From Bin80 sp965220935 (GTDB lineage Bacteria; Bacteroidota; Rhodothermia; Rhodothermales; Bin80), in NCBI GenBank assembly GCA_965220935.1, contig OZ244857.1, positions 248,001-312,000 of the forward strand: a stretch of DNA of 64,000 bases. Reading direction: 5' to 3'. The notes beneath the pieces are model-generated. The model did not search any database. It was not told the origin of the DNA and saw only the letters and a list, made by a program, of their open reading frames with translations. Shown piece by piece: positions 47,756 through 55,163 of the stretch (positions within the stretch are counted from its first letter, which is position 1; each line of letters opens with the position of its first letter). The position numbers and the translations under genes are program-made.

Positions 47756-49147
47756 ATGGCTCATCTATCTTCCAATGGAGTAAATTCTTCTACACTCACT
47801 GCAGTCCCTGAACTGACAGGAAAGCGGCCTCTGCTTGGGCATATCATGGAATTCAAGAAAGATCCCGTTGTCATGATGGGGCGTGGATGGCGTGAGCATG
47901 GTGATCTGGCTAGATTTCGACTTGGGCCGCGCGAGTGTGTATTATTTACTGGACCTAAGGCGCATGATGTATATTTCAAAGCATCGGAAGATCAATTAGA
48001 TGCTAAAGCCGTCTATCAGTTCACGGTGCCGATCTTTGGACGGGGTGTCGCTTATGATGTTGCCCCCGAGATCATGTCTGAGCAACTTGGATTTCTGTTT
48101 CCAGCGCTCCGTGAACCTGCAATGCGTCGGTTTGCTCGAATCATGTACAAAGAAGCGTCAATGTATGCTGATTCGTTAGATGATGAGGGAGAAATCAATT
48201 TACCAGAGGCGCTGAATCGATTGACAGTTAATATTGCCAGCCACTGCTTGATTGGAAAAGAGATCCGTGAGAGGATTGATGAAGGGTTCGCTGATGCCTA
48301 TCATCATTTACAAAACGGGATTAATGTGATCGGTTTTTTTCTTCCTCACCTACCAATCCCTGCGCATCGGACGAGAGATCAAGCACGGCGCAAAATTGTT
48401 AAACTCTTAAATGAGATCATTGAGAATCGCCGTAGCGCAGGCTCTGAGCCCGATGACTTTATGAATACCCTCATGCAGGCAAGTTATAAAGATGGGCGAA
48501 AATTAACCAACGATGAGATCACGGGAATCTTACTGACTGTGCTTTTTGCGGGTCAACACACTAGCACCGTTCTTGCAACATGGACGGGTCTGGAAGTTGC
48601 CAATGCACCAGAATCGGTTGACTGGGTTCGGGATGAGATGCAACAGGTGTATAGTGCACCAGATGCGATCATGGACTACGATACATTGAAACGTCAGATC
48701 GCGATGGAATGCGTCATCCGGGAGAATGAGCGGATGCACCCGCCATTGATTTTATTGATTCGCAAAGTACTCAAACCAATGGAATATGGCAATCATGTGG
48801 TGAATAAAGGAACGCTTGCCATGGTATCTCCTGCGGTATCCCATAGATTGCCAGATTTATTTAAGGATCCAGAAAGATTTTATCCGCAACGTTTTGCTTC
48901 TCCAAGGAATGAACATAAGCAGCATCATTATTGTTTGATCGGATTTGGTGGGGGAAAGCACCAGTGTATGGGCAAGCATTTCGCCTACATGCAACTTAAA
49001 GCGATCTGGACTGTCCTTTTAGATCGGTTTGACTTTTTTCTTGATAGAGGTGTCCCCGCCCCAAATTATGGCAGTTGGGTGACTGGTCCAAAAGAACCAT
49101 GCATGATTCGTTATCGTCGTCGGTCACAATCAAGTTTGTTTAAATGA
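47756..49147 (+). CDS. cyp51: Sterol 14-alpha-demethylase, cytochrome P450 CYP51
   Basis: 463 residues. The CYP51 B'/C signature is YQFTVPIFGRGVAYDV (about 86-101) and the I-helix signature is FAGQHTSTVLATWTG. The ExxR is in RENERMHPP, and the heme loop is IGFGGGKHQCMGKHFA with the cysteine ligand at residue 404. It removes the 14-alpha methyl of lanosterol-type sterols in three oxidations. There is no membrane anchor at the N-terminus, as in other bacterial CYP51s. It sits 6 bp after the reductase and its stop overlaps the next start (ATGA). No ferredoxin partner is in the operon. Confidence 0.95.
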   Translation: MAHLSSNGVNSSTLTAVPELTGKRPLLGHIMEFKKDPVVMMGRGWREHGDLARFRLGPRECVLFTGPKAHDVYFKASEDQLDAKAVYQFTVPIFGRGVAYDVAPEIMSEQLGFLFPALREPAMRRFARIMYKEASMYADSLDDEGEINLPEALNRLTVNIASHCLIGKEIRERIDEGFADAYHHLQNGINVIGFFLPHLPIPAHRTRDQARRKIVKLLNEIIENRRSAGSEPDDFMNTLMQASYKDGRKLTNDEITGILLTVLFAGQHTSTVLATWTGLEVANAPESVDWVRDEMQQVYSAPDAIMDYDTLKRQIAMECVIRENERMHPPLILLIRKVLKPMEYGNHVVNKGTLAMVSPAVSHRLPDLFKDPERFYPQRFASPRNEHKQHHYCLIGFGGGKHQCMGKHFAYMQLKAIWTVLLDRFDFFLDRGVPAPNYGSWVTGPKEPCMIRYRRRSQSSLFK

Positions 49148-52100
49148 GTCGTCCCTATATGTCATCTTACGATGTTGCCATAGTGGGTGCTGGCCCTGTA
49201 GGAAGTGTATGCGCGATTGCTCATGCACGCGAGGGGGCGAAAGTGGCTCTATTGGAGGCTAATACTAAATCTACAAAACGAATGGCGGGCGAGTGGTTAC
49301 ATCCACCAGCCGTCAAGGTCCTTAATGAGATAGGGGTTGAACTTGGCACGCAGTCGCAGAGCACGGGTGGACGGGGTTTTGTGATTTTGCCAGAAGATAA
49401 TTCAGAGCCCATTATTCTGCCCTATTGTGATGGATCTTATGGGCTGTCATGCGAGCATTCGGTGATCGTATCAACCTTACATGAGGCGCTCGGGGATTAT
49501 TCAAATATTGATTTTATTGTAGGCGCTCGGGTCCGAAAAATAGAGGACAATAATGTAATTTTCTCTTACGAAGGAGAGCAGAAATCACTCATCACTGAGC
49601 GAATTGTTGGTGCTGATGGCAGGTCTTCTTTAGTTCGCCGTTCGTTGGGATTATCAATCAAATCCTCTCCAATGAATTGCTCGCGCATGGTGGGGGTTTC
49701 CGTCAAAGATGTTGAATTACCCATGGAGGGGTATGGACATCTGTTATGTGGTGGGCCTGGTCCCATGTTTATCTACCGTTTAGGGGAGGACAATATTCGA
49801 GTGATTGTAGATATTCCACCGCAGTATTGGACATCCAGTGATCGTATTGGCTATCTGTCTGAGGTGTCTGCGAAGTTCTTACCTGAAATGATGCGTGGCC
49901 CATTTATTGATTCACTTCGTGAGGGGGATTTTCATGGCGCTGTTAATTCAATGAGTCCTCGCATTTCCTACGGTAAACCAGACAGGGTCTTAATTGGCGA
50001 TGCCGCCGGATATTATCACCCCCTGACCGCGGTGGGCATGACGCTCGGGTTTGGAGATGCCATCACACTCGCGAAGTCCGACAATTTTGAGAGCTTTGTC
50101 CGACAACGATTTCAGTCAGTGCGTACCCCTGAGCTCCTTGCAATGGAGATCTATGAGGTATTTGCCGATCACCGGATTGAAGTCGCTTCGGTTAGGCAAT
50201 CGCTCTATCAACGCTGGCGCGCTAGCCCGTCGTTCCGTAATCGTACAATGCGGCTCCTTGCGTGTGAAGAGATTTCAATATCCAAGATGGCGCTCGCTGG
50301 ATCCAAGGTTTTGTTTGGAGCGGTTGGGTCTGCGATCCCCAAATCGTTTAACCAGCTTGCCTGGCATAGAGTCTATCATATTATTAACGGGCTGACGGTT
50401 CGCCTGTACTGGTTAATATCTGGAATTCGACTTTTGACTCGGGTGAAAAAATCTGGAGGCAAAGGGTTTAATAGAATTTGGAATGCTTTCGCCCGTGCAC
50501 TCCCGAACTCTGTCCCGTTGCCATCGGATGATTCAAAAGCGTCCAGATCAAAAGAAAGCCTTTATGCTAATACGAAAACTCCCCTTGAGAAGGGTAGCCA
50601 GCAGTTGATAAATTTGCAGCGTGAAGATGGGGCATGGGAAGGCGAAATGACATGGTGTCCGATGCTTACTGCTCAATATGTGCTCCTGCATTATGTGATC
50701 GGAAAACCGCTGAGTGCAGAGCGCCGCAAAAATATTCTGCGCTCCTTTGAATACACACGCCTTGCCAGTGGCACCTGGGGGATGCATGATCACTCTCCGC
50801 CCCATTTATTTGTCACGTCGCTGGTTTATGTGGCGGCAAGAGTACTTGATGTGGGCCGTGATGACCCATTGATTCAGGCCGCGCGTAAATTTCTGCAGAA
50901 GGAAAATGTGACTACGATTCCAACATGGGGTAAGTTTTGGCTCGCGACGCTCAACCTTTATCAGTGGAAAGGTGTGAATGCTATTTTACCAGAGTTATGG
51001 AGTTTTCCGCGCTGGGTCCCACTGCATCCTACGAACTGGTATTGCCATACGCGGCTGATCTATATGGCCATGGCCGTGGTCTACTCGTCTCGGTTTCAAG
51101 CGCCTGTTACGCCGCTGATTGCCTCGCTGCGGGGTGAATTATATCCTGATGGCTACGAAAGGGTTAATTTTTCCAAGGCTCGTAATCTATTGCGCGCGGA
51201 AGATCTTTATGCCCCTCCTGGATTAGTGTTACAGATCGGATACAAATTCGCACATCTGTTTGATCGTCTTCATGGAACACGATTTCGTGCGCGCTGTGTT
51301 AAAAATCTGATCCAACGTATCAAGTGGGAATTGAAGACCACGAGTCATACAAGCATTTCTCCTGTGAGTGGGTTTCTCAATATTCTTTCGGTATGGTTGC
51401 ATGATAAAGATGATCCAGATGGTATTCAGGCATTAGATAACCTTGAGGGTTGGATTTGGGAGGATGAGGAGTCAGGTACACGAGTAACCGGCGCTAGAAG
51501 CTCTTCGTGGGATACTGGGTTTTCTCTTCAGGCGCTTGATACCATGCGTGATATAGAAGGTGTTGAGGAATCAATGGATCGGGGGGTTGCGTTTCTGCGT
51601 GACCAACAAATACGTCAGACGTTTGACGGGTTTGAGGAGGCCTATCGGATTGATCCGAGAGGTGGTTGGTGTTTTCCAGGTGGGTGGCATGGTTGGCCTG
51701 TCTCTGATTGCACGGCTGAAGCCGTGTTGGGGATTTTGTCTGCTGATCCTAAATCTATGTCCAGAGAAGCGGTTGAAGAGGCCATTGAGTTTATGCTTCG
51801 ACGCCAGAATGCTGACGGTGGGTTTGGTAGTTACGAGGCGCGTAAATCAACTTTTGGGCTTGAATGGTTGAATCCTGCGGAAATGTTTGGCGATTCAATG
51901 ACTGAGGTCTCTTATATTGAATGCACGGCTTCATGTCTTTCGGCACTGAGAGCTTGTGTAACCCATTATCCAGAGACGGTTAAGCCACATGTTGACAAGG
52001 CTATGTCACTGGCTGCTGAATGGATACGCCGATCTCAGGAAACAGATGGATCATGGCGTGGAGTATGGGGGATCCAATATATTTATGGCACACTGTTTGG

Positions 52101-52629
52101 GATCAGAGGACTCATTGCCTCTGGAGCCGGGCCGGGTGATACAGAGGTGCGACGCGCTTGTCGGTGGCTATTAGAACATCAGAAAGAAGATGGGGGATGG
52201 GGTGAACATCATAGTGGTAGTTTGACGGGTGAATATGTTCAGCACGAAGAAAGTCAGATCATACAAACTGCTTGGGCGTTGATTGCCTTGTTGGAGGCAG
52301 AAGATTCTAACTGGTCTGCTATTTCTAGGGGCATTAATTTCTTGATTGAATCTCAGAACGAAGACGGAACATGGCCGAAGCAGGACATGGTAGGTGTCTT
52401 CTTCCGAACGGCCTTATTGGATTATGCTCTCTATCGTCAGTATTTTCCGCTTCATGCGCTCGGTTTATATGAGCGGCGATATCAAGAGAGAGAGCATTTG
52501 CTGTCATCACTGCCGAATTCTAATGGTGTTAAGCTGAATGGGAACGGTGTGAAATCAGCACAGACTCCTGAGTTGGTTACATCGGGCAGATCACTCCATC
52601 CACCGAAGAAATCTGTAGTGAAAGCGTAA
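49144..52629 (+). CDS. Squalene epoxidase - oxidosqualene cyclase fusion protein
   Basis: 1161 residues in one uninterrupted frame. Residues ~8-400 form a flavin squalene monooxygenase: dinucleotide loop Gly15-x-Gly17-x2-Gly20 (VGAGPVG), VGADGRSS (Asp158), and IGDAAGYYHPLTAVGMT (Asp286), the squalene epoxidase GDxxxxxHPLTxxGMT pattern. A basic, hydrophobic linker (~405-475, VYHIINGLTVRLYWLISGIR) follows. Residues ~478-1125 form an oxidosqualene cyclase with QW motifs (QREDGAWEGE, QNADGGFGSYE, QKEDGGWGEH, QNEDGTWPK), the WYCHTR site (His635) and the catalytic SDCTAE (Asp855-Cys856); squalene-hopene cyclases carry DxDD instead. It would convert squalene to a cyclic C30 sterol in one protein. 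The site before Asp855 reads HGWPVSD: His as in plant cycloartenol synthases, Val as in lanosterol synthases. The product is therefore uncertain. Its start overlaps cyp51 by 4 bp. Confidence 0.93.
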   Translation: MSRPYMSSYDVAIVGAGPVGSVCAIAHAREGAKVALLEANTKSTKRMAGEWLHPPAVKVLNEIGVELGTQSQSTGGRGFVILPEDNSEPIILPYCDGSYGLSCEHSVIVSTLHEALGDYSNIDFIVGARVRKIEDNNVIFSYEGEQKSLITERIVGADGRSSLVRRSLGLSIKSSPMNCSRMVGVSVKDVELPMEGYGHLLCGGPGPMFIYRLGEDNIRVIVDIPPQYWTSSDRIGYLSEVSAKFLPEMMRGPFIDSLREGDFHGAVNSMSPRISYGKPDRVLIGDAAGYYHPLTAVGMTLGFGDAITLAKSDNFESFVRQRFQSVRTPELLAMEIYEVFADHRIEVASVRQSLYQRWRASPSFRNRTMRLLACEEISISKMALAGSKVLFGAVGSAIPKSFNQLAWHRVYHIINGLTVRLYWLISGIRLLTRVKKSGGKGFNRIWNAFARALPNSVPLPSDDSKASRSKESLYANTKTPLEKGSQQLINLQREDGAWEGEMTWCPMLTAQYVLLHYVIGKPLSAERRKNILRSFEYTRLASGTWGMHDHSPPHLFVTSLVYVAARVLDVGRDDPLIQAARKFLQKENVTTIPTWGKFWLATLNLYQWKGVNAILPELWSFPRWVPLHPTNWYCHTRLIYMAMAVVYSSRFQAPVTPLIASLRGELYPDGYERVNFSKARNLLRAEDLYAPPGLVLQIGYKFAHLFDRLHGTRFRARCVKNLIQRIKWELKTTSHTSISPVSGFLNILSVWLHDKDDPDGIQALDNLEGWIWEDEESGTRVTGARSSSWDTGFSLQALDTMRDIEGVEESMDRGVAFLRDQQIRQTFDGFEEAYRIDPRGGWCFPGGWHGWPVSDCTAEAVLGILSADPKSMSREAVEEAIEFMLRRQNADGGFGSYEARKSTFGLEWLNPAEMFGDSMTEVSYIECTASCLSALRACVTHYPETVKPHVDKAMSLAAEWIRRSQETDGSWRGVWGIQYIYGTLFGIRGLIASGAGPGDTEVRRACRWLLEHQKEDGGWGEHHSGSLTGEYVQHEESQIIQTAWALIALLEAEDSNWSAISRGINFLIESQNEDGTWPKQDMVGVFFRTALLDYALYRQYFPLHALGLYERRYQEREHLLSSLPNSNGVKLNGNGVKSAQTPELVTSGRSLHPPKKSVVKA

Positions 52630-52990
52630 ATTCCGAAAACCTCATTCAGAATCGTCCAATACGAAAGGAGTTTTCTGCATTCAGCGCACTTGATCCAAAA
52701 TTAAAAATCAGCCATAGTCTGAGTGGAAAGTAGCATTTGCATGAAGGAATAGTTCATTTCATCAGCCGTGTTACCCGGTTAAGCAAGTTAAATCAAGATT
52801 GGCAGTTAAAATCTCTGTGTGCCAATAAAAGGTGACACGCCGAATGCATGTTATCAAGTTATTTTCGTACATTTGGCGGATTACAGTATCAATGATGGAC
52901 TCTGATACGTAGCAATGTCCATGTATTTTGAGTTGACATTTCATGAAAACCTACATTCATTTGCATAATTCCCTTTTTCAAACACAAAAG
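52630..52990. other. Intergenic region after the sterol operon
   Basis: About 360 bases with no supported gene. No clear terminator stem-loop was seen after the fusion gene. The 5' end of the following dead transposase may begin inside. Confidence 0.4.
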
Positions 52991-52993
52991 AAC

Positions 52994-54180
52994 TCCTAGA
53001 GTTTGGAGATACGATCATTTTTCATGACCTGACCAATACGTGTTTCCATGGCCGAAAACAGGGCGAACTAAAACATCATGGACGTAGCAAGGAAAAGCGA
53101 TCCGATTGTTCGTTGGTCACGCTCGCGTTGACCATCAATGAAGCGGGCTTCTCATGCAATGTTGACATTCTGCTGGGAAATGTGGGAGAATCAACCACTT
53201 TGAAAGCGGCCCTAGAGAACCTTGATGTTGACAGCGTGACCGTCATTATGGATGATGGAATTTCCACCAAAGAGAATCTTGCCTATCTTGATCAACATGG
53301 ATATGCATGGATCACCGTTGATCGTCGAAAGAAACCCCCTGACCCCAGATGAAGCGTTTGAGACGACTTCGGGGGTACAGCTGAGGGCTTGGGGCCTCCA
53401 ATCCGATAGGAACGACGATGAGGATCAACAACATGAGGAGTCCCTGAAGATCTAATCCGACGGTGATCAGATCATCAAGGAGCGGTTCATCTATATCCAT
53501 AGTGAAGGCAAAGAGAAGGCGATCATGGATGCCAAATGTAAAAAGTTTGAGGAGGCGCTTGAAGATCTACATGTTGGGTTATCTCTGCCAAGACGGATGA
53601 AAAACTTCGTGTTAGTGGAGCAAAAAGTCGGCCGTCTGAAAAACGAATTCTCGATGGTCTCTCATCTGTATGATATCAAGGTGTCGCCGAAGGAAGGAAC
53701 CGATCATGCCGCATCGGTGGTCTATCATCGATCGCAGAGGTATGACGAGCGTCAGGCCTTCATCGGAGGATATGTGATCCGAACCAGTCTCACGGATTGG
53801 GATCTTCAGACCACCGTCCAGTACTACCACCGGTTGACGGAGATTGAGGCGACTTTTAGAGTCATGAAGTCGGATCTGGGACTACGGTCGATCTATCATC
53901 AAGACGATAGACGTATTGAAGGACACATGTTCATTACGGTTCTGGCGCATTTGGTGCGAACGCTTCTCAAACAGAATCACATCCATTACAGCTGAGAGAC
54001 CCTACGGACCCATCTCAATCGTGTCCGCCATGTCACAACGAAACTTCCGAAAACCAAACAGAGGTATCTTCTCACCCATATCGACGAAGATATCCCCGAG
54101 TTTGTAGAAGACATCATAGATTATATCGGGCTCAACTATGATCCGAAGAACACCCTATGTATAGAGGAACGGACCGAATA
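52994..54180 (+). pseudogene. IS1634-family-like (IS4 superfamily) transposase remnant
   Basis: Pieces in several frames read FGDTIIFHDLTNTCFHG, SLVTLALTINEAGFSCNVDI, VTVIMDDGISTKENLAYL (catalytic-type Asp) and AWITVDRR. The C-terminal part (53525-53995) follows, with GGYVIRTSLTDWDLQTTVQY and RLTEIEATFRVMKSDLGLR, the Y-R-E-K signature, and GHMFITVLAHLVRTLLKQ. Stops and shifts occur near 53340-53520 and after 53995. It is a dead copy. Terminal repeats were not resolved. Confidence 0.78.
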
Positions 54181-54427
54181 GCTGACCACAGATCTTCATC
54201 AAGATTCATGTTTTGTCCTCTATGTCACGTTTGGCGTTGTCCATTCCAGACGGATAGCCCATCAAGGTGCGCTAGATCACATATCAGGGAAATGATATCT
54301 CCACAGATGCCATCTAACCATGAGTTGATACACGGATACTGATGGCCGAGTTTAACGATCGTTGAGGGGATAGTTTGCTTCAAAAAAATTCCCAGAAAAT
54401 GGGAATGGGAGGGATATACAAAAAATA
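54181..54427. other. Short intergenic region
   Basis: About 250 bases between the dead transposase and the HepT remnant; no gene supported. Confidence 0.4.
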
Positions 54428-54733
54428 TGACGACATTTGACGAACTTGGGTTAAGCAATGCGGAAAGCTTCTTCGGAAGTGTTTAAGGCCATACTTTTCC
54501 AGCAATCAAGTTGCCGATCGACTGCATTTTAAGGATTTATTCCGTTATGCTAATCACCATGATTTATTGGATGCCGACGCAACTGAGCGATGGATGGACT
54601 ACCGTGATCAACGCAATTACACCGTACATGATTAAGGTAAGACTTCGCAGAAGCTACGTTAAAACTCATGCCAACCTTCGTCATAGATGCTTAGGCACTA
54701 GCAGATATCATTGAAGCAGCTTCCTATGACTGA
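54428..54733 (+). pseudogene. HepT-like (HI0074-type nucleotidyltransferase-associated HEPN) remnant
   Basis: Fragments in different frames read KDLFRYANHHDLLDADATER, WMDYRDQRNYTVHDYG and DFAEATLKLMPTFVIDA, a stop TAG, then ALADIIEAASYD and TGA at 54731-54733. The RxxxxH-type motif (RDQRNYTVHDY) is the HEPN RNase signature of HI0074 family toxins. At least one frameshift and one nonsense codon inactivate it. Its end overlaps the start of the nucleotidyltransferase gene, as in HepT-MntA operons. Confidence 0.7.
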
Positions 54734-55088
54734 ATCCTCACATCTTTTACCCAGACACTTCAAAGAACTCGTTACTCTGTTTCACGCCCACATGCCAGAT
54801 GTTGAGGTGTGGGCCTATGGTAGTCGGACGAGTGGGCAAAGCCACGATGGAAGTGACCTTGACCTTGTGGTACGCGGTCCAGATCTTCAAAAAATTCCGA
54901 TGAATCATTTGGTTGAATTTAAGGATGCACTTCGAGAGTCAAGAATACCATTCATCGTTGAGGTGGTTGATTGGGCTAGCATTCCCGAGATATTTCACTC
55001 TCAAATTAACCAACATCATGTTGTGCTCCTATCACCTGATTCTTCTGAAACCAATAAATTGGAAACCCATAACCAAAATGATCTCTAA
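54726..55088 (+). CDS. mntA: MntA-like minimal nucleotidyltransferase (antitoxin of HEPN/MNT pair)
   Basis: 120 residues from ATG 54726, which overlaps the end of the HepT remnant; a TTG at 54711 is an alternative start. The nucleotidyltransferase motif is VWAYGSRTSGQSHDGSDLDL (GS-x9-DxD). In HEPN/MNT systems this enzyme adds AMP to the HEPN toxin to silence it. The antitoxin frame is open while the toxin is broken, as expected if the toxin decayed first. The C-terminal part (VVDWASIPEIFHSQINQHH) is typical of the family. Confidence 0.85.
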   Translation: MTESSHLLPRHFKELVTLFHAHMPDVEVWAYGSRTSGQSHDGSDLDLVVRGPDLQKIPMNHLVEFKDALRESRIPFIVEVVDWASIPEIFHSQINQHHVVLLSPDSSETNKLETHNQNDL

Positions 55089-55163
55089 TTGAATGACCAA
55101 TCATCCAGTCTTCGTCTCTTATTTTGGTAAAACTCACACACGAAGTCTTTCAGTATTTTGAAG

